Below are positions 19,872 to 29,825 of a stretch of DNA of 64,000 nucleotides, in pieces. The notes below the pieces were generated by a model that was given only the letters and a program-made list of their open reading frames with translations, made no database searches and was not told where the DNA came from. Origin of the DNA: Inonotus obliquus (lineage: Eukaryota > Basidiomycota > Agaricomycetes > Hymenochaetales > Hymenochaetaceae). Position numbers and translations under genes: made by a program. Position 1 is the first letter of the stretch; every line of letters starts with the position of its first letter. The DNA lies in the NCBI GenBank assembly GCA_032164295.1, contig JAJHTX010000003.1:3658001-3722000 (forward strand), read 5' to 3'.

Positions 19872-21019
19872 CTATGCTCGTGATGCTACTGCCAACGGTG
19901 GTACTTCAAACTTGGGAGCAAGCTCATCGAACAATGCGCTTTTTTCTCGGATATCATGAACGAGAGGATTCAATGGATATTTCGTTTGAAGTTGACTGGA
20001 GAAATCAAGCCGGGATAAGTAGAGTATAGGATAGGATAGAAAGGAGGATAGTAGCCTTACCTGAAGAGTTCCTCTGCCTCTCCCTTCTTCGCGCCCGCAA
20101 GACCCGCAGCAACCACAGCAGCGCAAAGTGCTTCCTCATCCGCCCCGCTCTTCTCATTACCAACATCTTTCAGAACTTCCTCCAAGTCCGAGCGAGCACT
20201 AGCAACATCGCCCTTCAACAATCTTGCAACACCTCGGGACGTCAATAGATGGGATGACGCCAGAGAAGGATTTCCCAGTTGTTCTGTATAGAATGCAGTG
20301 CAATCTGCGTAGGCGTCCGTACCTGTTGCGAGACCAAGGAATGCTTCGATGGATTGAAGGAGCAAGTCATCCTCTGCCCAGCTCAGAGCACGCGTGTGTT
20401 CTTTCTTTGCGAGGTCTGCTCGTGAGATGGAGAGGTATATTTGCACGACGAGCGAGATACTAGGTAGATAAGCCGAGTTCATTGCTGTATTGGAAACTGC
20501 GAAGGGTATCAAGATGAAGAGTACGCACGCTTCAAGACTTTCGCTGTTAGTCCCAACACCAAGCGTCTCGAGGGCTTCCTCAATCTCACCAGCCCTCGTG
20601 AAAGCCGTGCCAGCGATTACACGCACATTCCACCTCTCTTTCATATCCACCTCATCCCCTTCAACTTCAACACATAGATCTCTCAGTTCCTCCAACGGCG
20701 CATCTTCATCACCATCCTCTTCCTCAGCTAGAATATACTTTGCAAGTGCCCGAGTAGCCTTAAGAGAGTGAGACTCTGTGTTTGGTGAAACCGGCCGAAT
20801 CACTTCGGACGCACGTCCAAGAGCTACTAATGCGCGCGATTTGTAGAATGTAAGAGCGTTACAGTCTGGTGAAGACGTGTCGGGAAGGTTTAGTTCTGCT
20901 AGGGACTGGTACGCTCCTATAAGGCAGGAAATAGCTGGTTGATAGAGTTCTGGCGGGTAAAGATGGAACATACCTAGGGTGAATTGCTGCTTGACATGAT
21001 ATAGGTCTGTCGAGTCCAT
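19872..21019 (-). CDS. Coatomer subunit epsilon (COPI)
   Basis: Model: exon 1 21019-20061, exon 2 19995-19872, with a 65-bp intron (GTAAGG...CAG); 360 aa. I chose the ATG at 21019 (MDSTDLYHVKQQFTLG) because it starts the conserved N-terminus; another in-frame ATG lies 18 bases upstream. Features of the family are the N-terminal helix pair (FTLGMFHLYPPELYQ), TPR-like helices with a YLSISRADLAKKE block, and the conserved C-terminus on exon 2, HPLVHD-like NPLVHDIREKSALFDE. Epsilon-COP stabilises alpha-COP in the coat of Golgi-to-ER vesicles. The protein is a little longer than the usual 300 residues because of acidic inserts. It is normally single copy and essential or nearly so, so this anchors a conserved host segment. 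Confidence 0.88.
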
Positions 21020-21866
21020 CGTGTAGGGGAAGAACAAGAGTGTTTAGTGCACGTGGCATAGTAGCTTAAAGTCACGTTTCTATAAGTTACGTAATGTCAT
21101 TGACTTGTCTTTAAGTTAATTTTAAGTTATTTCTTCACGTCTTCACGGTCGACATCTCAGTGATAACCGCCGCATTGCAGTCTGCCTTCTCCAGCCTCGC
21201 TTGGTCTAGCAGGCGTGTGTGATAACTCGAGGCAACGTCTCGACAATAGGTCAGTTGATAGACGCTCATATTCCTTGAATTCACACCGTGCTGTATTGAA
21301 ATGAGTTATTCTCGGTGTCAGTGCAAGGCGTTAGGGTTGAAATAAGACGTAATCAACGAATAAGCGCCCGCGCCACCATTATGTCCAGGATTAATCGAAG
21401 GCAAGCCATTATCCCACTTTCCTCAACCGCCTACATTGTACATTTCTAATCGTATTGCCTCAAATAGGTTATGAGACACTCGTCAGGACCAAATCGAGTC
21501 ACTCTTTACTTCTTTACGTAGTTCGGAGACTCACTCTGGGCCAAGGTAGGAACTCATCCTAGTCATTTTTCTACTTCCCTGAAAGTGGTTGACTCTTTTG
21601 CCAGTACAAGTAAACTAGACCTTTGATGGCGACAAGATAGGCATGATAGCTAAGAAGCTCCGAACAACGGCATCGATTGTATTGAATCGAAGCTTCAGAA
21701 AGAGATCGGATTTCCCGGTCCTCCTCGGCCGGCCACAAGGTATGATATGATCCACGCCTTTCATGACCCTTCTCAACACCTCAACCGTTGACTCGTTTTT
21801 GCATTGAGTGTGCTTTATTTAAGGGCCTACAATTCTACGAAACCCCACAACCTCCAACAGTGCACC
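21020..21866. other. Intergenic region between divergent COPE and ankyrin-Clp gene 1
   Basis: About 850 bases without a supported gene. It should hold both promoters. A TATA-like tttatttaag lies near 21813, about 50 bases before the ATG of the plus-strand gene. Several short repeats of aagttac/taagtt occur near 21080-21130. Nothing else stands out. Confidence 0.6.
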
Positions 21867-24800
21867 ATGGAGCGGACCACTCCAATATCCCTTGTTACAC
21901 GAAAACTAGAATCTGGCCCCGTGCTATTGCGACAAGTATTTTTGCTCCTAGTCCTTTTGAGAGAGATGTTACTCCTCTCACTTGCTCTCATAAGGGGGGA
22001 TGTTTCGCTCGAGGATGCACGCGCCCAGTTGCACGTTCTGCAGCCAGAGTGCGCTAGCCCTTCACATACTGTGCTCAGCGATTCACGGATGTCAGATGCC
22101 AGTGCTCAAGACAGCGAGTCAACTTGCGATAGCTCAGCCTCGGAGCGTTTAGAATCTTCTTCCTTTGTGAGTGCTATTCGTATCCTATGCAGGGACATTG
22201 TGCGGCGGGACCAGCAGGCTGTCGCTCGGTGAGTGGATGGTTGCTTAAGTGCTCATCAAGCCACACGGGCGCTTATTTCTATATTTCCTCTCTATGGTCA
22301 CATTACAGCACGCTGGATGCCGTACCTCGCCTCGTGGGAAAGCGCCATGAGGGAGGGTGGTTCGCGCTGCATGCAGCTGTCCTCACTGGTGACGTCGAAC
22401 TGGTCAGGCTCGTGCTCGCGTACCCAAGAACGGATGTCAATGCCGTGTTCAAGAAGTCCGGCGCGGCAGACAACTTGGTAATGCCCATTGACTACGAGTA
22501 TGAACTAGGCATGCAAGCGGACGATACTAGCGGTGCAACTCCTTTGCATTACGCTTGCATGACTGGAAACGCCGAAATCATCCGGCAGCTTGTCGAACGT
22601 GGTGCTCTATTTAAGACGAAGGACGACAAGGGGCGGGAACCGGTTGAATACTTCAATATTCAGCGAGACTTGGAGACTGTTTCGGTCTTTCACGAGTTAT
22701 ATGTTCAGTGGAAGCAGCATGATCAGTTTTTCAAAGGTATGGTCCCTCAGCTGTTTCCTGTGCTTCGCGCTCACCAGAGCCTAGGGTATAATAATCCTGA
22801 CGATTTGGCGCAGCTAATTCGGGATGACAATTACGAGCCTTTTGAATTGTGAGTACTCCCACGATAAATATCGACTTTCCCCTTCATGTCTGATGCCATG
22901 TACCAAACAGTTCCGTAAAGAGAAACCCGTCGATTGCATCGAAAATGACATATTACGACTTTACCCTACTTCATCTCGCTGTTATTCGTCAACGTCGTCG
23001 GTTTGTTGAGCTGCTCATCTCAATGGACCAGTCCCTTGTAAATAAGCGTGATAGACGCTCAAGCTGGAGTTCCACTGCGTCCCTTGACTCCTTTGCATCA
23101 TCAGGAATTCCGCACAAGTACGTGAAAGACGCGACGCCTCTTCATTATGCATGCCTTGTACATGACATGGATATCGCGGAGATGCTTCTTGCAGCGGGTG
23201 CAGATTGGAACATCGAGGACAAGAAAGGTAGACTGCCTGAGGATCTGATTCACGCCGTCGGAGAGACCATGAACAAGCTGAAGGATGCATTTACGCGACT
23301 CCGTGATGCGGAAGATGCGAAGAGAAGGACAGCAGAAGAGGAGAGACGTAAGAAGGGTGTGGATGAAGAAAACGACAAGGAGAAAGACATGGATGACAAC
23401 GATGACCAGTCGGACCACTCGTACGGGTCTGCAGATGAAGATGACGGAATAGAAACGGATATCGATTGTAGTACGGCACCAGCGAAGGTCTCAATTGGTT
23501 TGTACCCCCAAGCGTTCATTCCCTTCAGTTATCGTGCTCATGTTGTCCTTCAATAACAGAATCTTTACTGTCTCTCGAGACGGCAATTGGAGAAAAGCTC
23601 GTTGGTCAGCGGGGTCCCATCCGCCTAGTGGCCAACGCAATCCGACTGCGTGAAAGCCAGTGGGTAGATCCCGACCGACCGCTCACACTGCTCTTTCTCG
23701 GTAGCTCGGGTGTTGGGAAGACGGAGTTAGCAAAACAGCTGGCCCTGTATCTTCACGGTAAGGACGGTCTCTCGACGGCAAAGGGACAGGACATCTCCAA
23801 AATGGAGAAGGACCATGGGTTTGTGCGGATTGATATGAGCGAGTTCATGGAACATCATACTGTCATGAACCTTATCGGTAAGAGAACTTGTTTCTGAAAA
23901 ATGGAAGTTCTGATCTGATTTGGCTTTGTGCTTGTCAAGGTGCGCCGAAGAGTTATGTGGTACGTTTCTTTCTTGAATTAGCTGGGCTCCGCTACTGATC
24001 ACTGCATCCCAAAGGGATACGGAGAGGGTGGGGCGTTGACACAGCCGTTGAAGAAAAATCCTAAGGCCGTGGTGCTGCTGGATGAGATTGAGAAGGCTCA
24101 TCCCGATGTGTTGGCTACATTCCTCCAGGTCTTCGACGATGGACGCATCACAGACTCCAAGGTAAGTAGTCCTTTATACTCGTCACCGAATCAACTGACC
24201 TGCGTCTCTCCATATAGGACGGTGTTATTTCTTGCAAGGACGCCATTTTCATTATGACGTCCAATATCGCCGCAGAGGAGATCAAGAATGCCGCCCCTCG
24301 TCTCCGACAATTCATAACTCAGTCAGAACGGGAAGGACGACCTGAGTCCTACATCCACCTAATGCAAGATTTCACTCGTTCAATTCGACCGCAGCTCAAG
24401 CACTACTTAAAGCGCGACGAATTCGTGGGACGCATCAACCAGATCGTCGTGTTCTTGCCCTTGAGTGTGGAGGAGATTGAAGTCGCCGTTCGGCGTGAAC
24501 TGGAGATGTGGGCTAGGCGCTCTGCGGAGAAACACAAGATTACCATGGTGTGGACCGCCGAAGGTACTATTGATGATCTTGCGCCTCTACAAAGTAATCA
24601 GTCGTTTAACTGATTTTGGTTGATACAGTCGTTCGCAAACTCGCTGCATCGTACGATGTCAATTACGGTGTTCGTTCCGTAGCGAACGAGGTTCAGAGGA
24701 TCGCTGTTCAGCTGGTTGCGGATGCGCATATTCGAGGTCAATTATCTGAAGAGTGAGTACTAAACGTGGGACACCGAGGCAAGTTTGAGTCATACTGAGC

Positions 24801-25006
24801 CGTCTTATCTCAGTTGGTATGCAACCCTGAAGACCAACGAAGTCGGAGACATCGTTATGAATGCTAGTCCTAAAGTCGAGGAGCCGACAACTCCTGAAGA
24901 GCCGGCAAATCCTGAAGGGCCCGTAGAGCCCGAAAAGCCCGCAGATCCTGAAGAGCCGGTGAACTCCGAAGAGCCACCAGATCCCGAGGAGCCACCACAG
25001 ACCTGA
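21867..25006 (+). CDS. Ankyrin-repeat Clp/Hsp100-type AAA+ ATPase, paralog 1 (CLPB/SKD3-like)
   Basis: Ten-exon model: 21867-22228, 22309-22736, 22785-22848, 22911-23497, 23560-23877, 23940-23959, 24015-24161, 24218-24563, 24629-24752, 24814-25006; 862 aa in frame. The ATG has a good context (caccATGg). Order: Leu-rich hydrophobic N-terminus (residues about 15-40), ankyrin-like repeats ([40 protein letters not shown]; about 130-390), a charged K/E/D segment, then one Clp AAA+ domain with Walker A GSSGVGKT (about 528), LIGAPKSYVGYGEGG pore region, Walker [14 protein letters not shown] (about 611) and sensor-2 GVRS (about 771), then a PE-rich tail of EEPxxP repeats. Ankyrin plus a single Clp domain is the layout of animal CLPB/SKD3, a mitochondrial disaggregase; disaggregase activity and organelle here are inference. 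A close paralog lies at 50681-53777. Confidence 0.85.
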
Positions 25007-25693
25007 GTAGGATAGATGGACTTCGGCATGGTTTTGGATAGAGCTTTTTATTTTTTTAAAAATCTAGAGATTGAAACAAGCGCTACTATACAATTAGAAG
25101 CAGTAATACTGCATTATATAGCAACGATATCATCTAAACAACTCGGATTTCAATTGTGAGGATTTGACATTTGGACTGACTGAGGCAGGCTAATCAAAAG
25201 GACCCACACCGCTGAGGACGATGAGTCGGAAGTAGTACTGACACCCAGGGACCACTGCAATTATTTCCTTGCTTTAGTATTTCAGAATCAGTGAATCCGC
25301 CTTCCATTTTATTTTCGTCGCTGAATCAAGGTGTATGCACAGCTCATCCGACTGTTTGGCCACAGCAGTCAGAATAGGCATAGTCCTTCAAAAAATGTGG
25401 GTGGAAATGAGTGGAATTGTGCGTTACCGCTGCTACGCGGCAATCCCCGAACTGGTTTGCATTGAGACTTTGCATGTCTGCTCATGCGCCGAGGCGACCT
25501 TCCTTACTGGGGTCTCGGCAGTACTGACCAGATTTTTCCCTCATTATTCGAGCAAATTTATTTGTGTAAAAAGGGAATATATGATTTGAGACATATGCAT
25601 ATCAAATCGTACATGATGTCTAGGCTAATATTATCCCTGCCAGTGAACATTAATATACTCAATCCCCTTCAAGTTAATGTCCTGCGTGACTTC
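25007..25693 (+). repeat. Duplicated intergenic segment, copy 1
   Basis: This gene-free stretch downstream of ankyrin-Clp gene 1 matches 46088-46745 over nearly its full length, with scattered substitutions and small indels (for example gagattgaaac and gcgctactatacaattag in both). The match starts in the last codons of the Clp gene. Before the two retroelements inserted, it continued directly into 44620. No ORF here is supported. Confidence 0.75.
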
Positions 25694-25756
25694 CTTTTTG
25701 AAAGGATTGTGCTGAAATTTTGATTCGATTAGGAACGCCGATCGAAACTACCCCGG

Positions 25757-26533
25757 ATGGGACCGGTTAATTTCACTGCCCGGAGACGATCAGGATCGAC
25801 AGCGAGAAGCGAAGAACACGCGAATCTAATACAGTCCGAAGCCGACGATCAAGAAGCATCGGCTAGCAACGCTAATCCTGACGATCACACTAAACCTTCG
25901 CAAACGATGCAGCAAGTACAGCAACCTCCAACGGCTTGCTATAAATGCAGAAGAGTGCGACAGATCATCGAAGACCTACACAAGATAATACTACGGGAGG
26001 CAACGGGCATGTGGACGTATCATGTGTCCACTGAACGAGCAACAGCTTATCGAGAATATCACAATCCCCCGGAGGTCGTTCGAAATCGCACGAGGTCAAC
26101 AATAGCAATGGATACGGCGATAGGCATGCAACCAAAGACGCACTGGACAATAGTAGGAATCCACGACATATTAGCACTCGAGTGCCCAAGCACATTCGTG
26201 GAGATCAGTGCAGACTATGTTACGAACCGCCGCTCACCGATAACGGCGGCATGGGTTGCAAACACACTCAGGGAACTATGGGCATACTGCAAAGCTATTC
26301 GACTACAAGGAGACCTATACCTAGGCTGGAGAATACCTTCGAACGATACTCGACGAAGTGTACGGCTACTCATTGCCATAGGCACATACGTTAAACCACC
26401 TTGGTTTCCCCACGATGATATCCGATGTCGAATCACACTTGACGGCCCCGAACAAGAGTCCCGAGGCGACAAGCAAATCACAGCCTTCATAGCCCCAGAT
26501 GCTATACAACGGAACCCCGACGGAATTCCTTAA
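25757..26533 (+). CDS. U3-encoded protein of unknown function (258 aa), 5' LTR copy
   Basis: I do not recognise it. ATG at 25757 (58 bases into the LTR, in a ggATGGGAC context), stop TAA at 26531-26533. The N-terminal 50 residues are polar and probably disordered (RRRSGSTARSEEHAN). A CYKC pair at about residue 61 follows a QPPTA patch, and then comes a structured-looking part with WTIVGIHDILALECPSTFVEI and ADYVTNRRSPITAAW. The same order (CxxC, helix with L-x-I-LRE, Cys then V/D strand, AW) is seen in the 256-aa ORF of the unrelated solo LTR at 2213-3676. No signal peptide or transmembrane segment. It is upstream of the TATA box in this LTR, so the 5' copy needs another promoter; the 3' copy would lie at the end of the genomic RNA. 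MMTV Sag is the known precedent for a gene in U3, by position only. Confidence 0.75.
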   Translation: MGPVNFTARRRSGSTARSEEHANLIQSEADDQEASASNANPDDHTKPSQTMQQVQQPPTACYKCRRVRQIIEDLHKIILREATGMWTYHVSTERATAYREYHNPPEVVRNRTRSTIAMDTAIGMQPKTHWTIVGIHDILALECPSTFVEISADYVTNRRSPITAAWVANTLRELWAYCKAIRLQGDLYLGWRIPSNDTRRSVRLLIAIGTYVKPPWFPHDDIRCRITLDGPEQESRGDKQITAFIAPDAIQRNPDGIP

Positions 26534-26863
26534 ATGCACGAGCAACTGCGGACGAGCGAACTTTAACTACGGCGCAGCCATGCAAAACCAATGGCATACG
26601 AACACGCATTCAATGACTCACTCACTGACTCACACTATGCACAGGGCGCAGCACAAGGCCGACCCCGAGCATAGGTTTCAATTCAGTTCAAGTCAAGATG
26701 AGTCAACGCCGAGTCATCATCCTGCACAGGGCGCAGTCGATGAGTCAATCCGCAGCAGAACAATGGAATTACCAGACGAGTTTGGAAGCTAGAACAACGA
26801 ATCAGATCGAGAGTAGGAACTACGGAGCGTAGGAAGTGGTCCGTCCACAACATGAGGAAAAGG

Positions 26864-26913
26864 TATAAATAGTTGTAGACTTAGACCGTAGCTCCCCATC
26901 TTTCTTTCGATCG
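26864..26913 (+). promoter_or_regulatory. LTR core promoter and predicted self-primer of the 13.9 kb element
   Basis: TATAAAT at 26864-26870 is followed about 34 bases on, after CCCC, by atctttctttcgatcg (26898-26913). That 16-mer is the exact reverse complement of 27288-27303 just past the LTR. Geometry (TATA, CCCC, start) matches the chromovirus at 7362-7407. The start at 26898 is inferred. Confidence 0.75.
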
Positions 26914-27287
26914 TCTTGTACATCGAGTCCTCTTAGGCATCTAGCTTCTAATCTGAAGACCACCTAATCTGCTTAACCTCTCTTACTCTACGGCGTGGAA
27001 CGATTGATTAGTCGTCCACCAACTAGAGAAGCTTGCGAACGGCAACCTACCTGTGTTTAGCTGGGTACTTGTCCTACTAGCCTGTCAACGAGGTTGAGGC
27101 CTGACTTGATTAGCCAAACGAAAACGTCCGAGGCAACGCTTATTATACTTGGGAATCTGCCCTGCTTGTGAAAACCGAGTAGGCTCCGGAAACTCTTAGA
27201 AAAGCATCGCCGAACCCGTAACACTGAAGAGACCTGTCCTATTGTGGTTACTGTATAGTCCCATTAGGGCGAGCGTTTTCTAACATT

Positions 27288-27303
27288 CGATCGAAAGAAA
27301 GAT
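27288..27303 (+). promoter_or_regulatory. Primer-binding site (self-primed, 16 nt)
   Basis: cgatcgaaagaaagat begins two bases after the 5' LTR end and pairs over 16 nt with the predicted 5' end of the RNA. A degraded second copy of the LTR-end plus primer site (ctttctaacatacgaagaaaggaagatcc) lies at about 27340-27368. Confidence 0.75.
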
Positions 27304-27845
27304 CTCCTTCGGGAATCTCAGTAGATCAGTGTTATCGCTTTCTAACATACGAAGAAAGGAAGATCCACTCGCAATTGGGAGTGTAATAACCAACAGCGTC
27401 TAACGCTAGTGAAAGGTGCACGTCACTACCGTTCTACAAATTACTCACATCATTATCAAATTAGCCACTGTTATTCTTTACTGGGCTTGCGTAGCAAACG
27501 TTAGTCAGGAAGAGTATCAGTTGTATTCACCCAACTTCGACTCGAGCAGTTGTAATTGCCAGCCACTCGTCGAAGAACCATTACCTGCAGTTCCTACATA
27601 CGTGGTCGAGCTACAGTGAAACCAGCACCGATACGATATACGATCAAGTGTCCCATCGCACATCGAATCGAGTACAAGTCTACTAGAGTCACCTTCATCG
27701 GAAGTCGACTGACTCGTAGCTAGTTGAAGATTGATTCAGAAGGAAACCTGGGCTTACAGGAGGAGAAAAGAATCTGACGACTACGAAGAACATTATCCAG
27801 GAAGGATACGAAGTCAACTAAGGAAGCCAATTCGCTTATCGATAT
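27304..27845 (+). other. Leader region of the 13.9 kb element
   Basis: About 540 bases between primer site and the first ORF. It holds the degraded primer-site duplicate near 27340. Short open stretches exist, but none begins with a supported ATG and shows protein-like content. Probably packaging and leader sequence (inference). Confidence 0.5.
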
Positions 27846-28727
27846 ATGCAACATCAACGACGTGGTAACGGTCGAAGCAACCTACCAAGAGGTCCACGCA
27901 ACGACACACAAGAACAGCCAGAACGTCGAGGCAACAATCGAAACGCAAGACAAGCACGAGAGTTGACAAGGGAATACGAAACCCTAGCAAGGATTGCGAC
28001 ACTCGAAAGACAAGTGATCGCACAACACAACAGACAAGAGTTATTGGAGATCCACGAGGAACAACGTCAAATCGAAATCGACGAAATCAAATTCTTAACG
28101 AGAAGAATTATAGCAGCCGTCGAAGGACTCCAAGACAACGTTATCGCAGGAAGCACGCCAGCAAACTTACAGAGGTCTAATCTCCAGGAAGAGCAAACCG
28201 CTACAGGAGAAGGAGTTACAGTATCTGGACTAGCCAAGGATCTCGAGGAATTCGAGCAATCGACAAGACATCGTTTCTTCGTCGAACGAACGTTAATCAA
28301 CGGTCTCGTTGATAGAACAAATCAGCTAGAAGAGCAGAACAAGAAGCTCGACGACCAGTACCAGCAACTCACAGAGTTAATCGGAAACATCCAGAGAGAA
28401 CATATCGAAACAACTCAACGCATTCAAGAAACACGCAACGAAATCCAAAGGTCATTGGAAAGTAACGAATCGATAGACTCAGGCGAAACGCACATCGAAC
28501 AGTTCACCTTCATTCCACGTGAACAGATCGAAGAAGTCTTGACAAGAATCCGTAACTTGACATTGGAAGAAGAACCCGCGACAGTATCAAGCGGCGTACA
28601 GACAAGCGTACCAATCGTTGAAACATTCGAAACAACTCTATTACCGATCAGACCACCTCGCGTAGTAGCATTTACCGACAATGGCAACACCTCCAACACC
28701 AGATCAACTACAAGCTCGGATCAATGA
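27846..28727 (+). CDS. Coiled-coil protein encoded upstream of gag (293 aa)
   Basis: ATG at 27846. The N-terminal 40 residues are Arg/Asn/Gln-rich (QHQRRGNGRSNLPRGPRND), fit for RNA binding. Two long coiled-coil stretches follow: ARQARELTREYETLARIATLE to IDEIKFLTRRI (residues about 38-90) and NQLEEQNKKLDDQYQQLTEL to ETRNEIQRSL (about 155-210). The 3' end overlaps gag by 47 bases, with gag one frame forward (+1). It has no zinc knuckle or capsid signature. It may be an accessory structural protein, or the N-terminal part of a longer gag product made by frameshift or re-initiation. I do not know its function; the long clean frame in a young element argues that it is made. Confidence 0.7.
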   Translation: MQHQRRGNGRSNLPRGPRNDTQEQPERRGNNRNARQARELTREYETLARIATLERQVIAQHNRQELLEIHEEQRQIEIDEIKFLTRRIIAAVEGLQDNVIAGSTPANLQRSNLQEEQTATGEGVTVSGLAKDLEEFEQSTRHRFFVERTLINGLVDRTNQLEEQNKKLDDQYQQLTELIGNIQREHIETTQRIQETRNEIQRSLESNESIDSGETHIEQFTFIPREQIEEVLTRIRNLTLEEEPATVSSGVQTSVPIVETFETTLLPIRPPRVVAFTDNGNTSNTRSTTSSDQ

Positions 28728-29793
28728 GCTTACGAGTCGAATGGCAAGATTGTCGATTAAACTACCAAAATTTCTAGGCGCACGAGACGAAAGTATCGAT
28801 CAATGGGTAGACAGGAGTGTGGCGAAATTAGTGTCAAACGGAATTAAGGACGAGAAGGAAATTGCGAACGCGCTATTCCTAGCCATCGAGGGAGATGCAT
28901 TCAATTGGTTCCTCGAAAAGCAACTCACCGTATCATTCGACGCTACCACCGGAGCACTCAAGAGCTTACCTACCGTCGTAGATGCAGCAGGAGCGGTTGC
29001 GAAACCTCCTACCGCTATGTTCGCATCACTCAGGGATATGATTCAATTCATTCGTACCAAAGCAGGCAAAACCGTTCCACAAGAACTCGAGGCCCTGAAC
29101 AAGATATTCAATATCAAACAGGCCAGCAAACCTATCGAGAGTTACAATCACGCGTTCAGGCAGCTACGAACGAAGATTGCAAGCACAGTGGACGAGAATA
29201 CGATCAAGCACTGCTACATCAAAGGATTGGATCAATGGCTTATCAATCGCGTACTCGCACACGACATGGAAGCATTCACGAAATTCAGTTATGAAGAATG
29301 GATGGCAATAACGGAGCAATATGCAGTCATGAACAAGACAAAGGCTCAGCTCACGCAAGGAACATATCAACCACGGTATTCATTTCATGGACAACCGAGG
29401 TACGAGCAGCCTACGAGACTAGAAAGGGATCCGAACGCAATGGACATCGATGCAATCCGAGGCTTGCCGAAGAAGGGATCATCAGGATGTTACAATTGCG
29501 GAAGACAGGGTCACTATGCAAGCAAATGCCCCGAACCGAGAAGATCACCTACGTCTAAAGGAGCACTAGGTAATCACCGCCAACATCGTCGACCAAACAC
29601 GTCTAAAGGAGCACGTGGAAGATCGTCGAAGCATCACAAGAAGAATAGAAGAACCATGCACGCGAGAATTCAAGAAGCCGAATCCGAGGAAGAAGAAGAC
29701 GACGATCATACGAACAAGCGAAACGTCAATCCCAAACCACGCGACCAGAAGCCCAAAGGAAAGGCTAAGGCACAAGGTCAGGGAAAAGACTAG
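28681..29793 (+). CDS. gag: gag of the 13.9 kb element
   Basis: ATG at 28681 (MATPPTPDQLQARINEL), TAG at 29791-29793, 370 aa. The central part has the Ty3/gypsy capsid pattern: KLPKFLGARDESIDQWVDR, then AIEGDAFNWF at about residue 70, and SYNHAFRQLRTKI. A single CCHC knuckle, CYNCGRQGHYASKC, lies at about residues 270-283. The tail is basic with an acidic run (ESEEEEDDDH), ending PKGKAKAQGQGKD. The last codons contain the slippery heptamer GGGAAAA (29781-29787), immediately before the stop, so pol is probably expressed as a -1 gag-pol fusion. Confidence 0.9.
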   Translation: MATPPTPDQLQARINELTSRMARLSIKLPKFLGARDESIDQWVDRSVAKLVSNGIKDEKEIANALFLAIEGDAFNWFLEKQLTVSFDATTGALKSLPTVVDAAGAVAKPPTAMFASLRDMIQFIRTKAGKTVPQELEALNKIFNIKQASKPIESYNHAFRQLRTKIASTVDENTIKHCYIKGLDQWLINRVLAHDMEAFTKFSYEEWMAITEQYAVMNKTKAQLTQGTYQPRYSFHGQPRYEQPTRLERDPNAMDIDAIRGLPKKGSSGCYNCGRQGHYASKCPEPRRSPTSKGALGNHRQHRRPNTSKGARGRSSKHHKKNRRTMHARIQEAESEEEEDDDHTNKRNVNPKPRDQKPKGKAKAQGQGKD

Positions 29794-29825
29794 CACCTCC
29801 GCTCAAGACTGCGAAGCGAGAGGGT
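29781..29825 (+). promoter_or_regulatory. Predicted -1 ribosomal frameshift signal (gag to pol)
   Basis: GGGAAAA at 29781-29787 lies in the gag frame as G GGA AAA, the canonical X XXY YYZ form; the gag stop TAG follows three bases later. A -1 slip enters the pol frame, which is open from here through its first ATG at 29844. After a 7-base spacer, acctccgct (29795-29803) can pair with agcgagagggt (29815-29825) as a bulged stem. Heptamer, spacer and stem together fit known -1 signals. Confidence 0.75.

Larger units (their letters stand above)
25699..27285 (+). repeat. 5' LTR of the 13.9 kb element
   Basis: 1587 bp, TGAAAGGATT...TTTCTAACA. U3 contains a 258-codon ORF (25757-26533) followed by 330 bases to the TATA box at 26864-26870. 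Several actcactgactcac-type short repeats lie near 26615-26640. Confidence 0.93.

Noticed and set aside
24805..25029. Minus-strand Gly/Ser-rich frame opposite the PE-repeat tail of ankyrin-Clp gene 1
   Set aside because: It is the antisense of the EEPxxP repeats; its repetitiveness comes from the real gene.
25757..26533. Treating the U3 ORF as a host gene captured by the LTR
   Set aside because: No introns, no host homolog in the window, and a relative at the same position in another LTR; an element gene is simpler. A search could reopen this.
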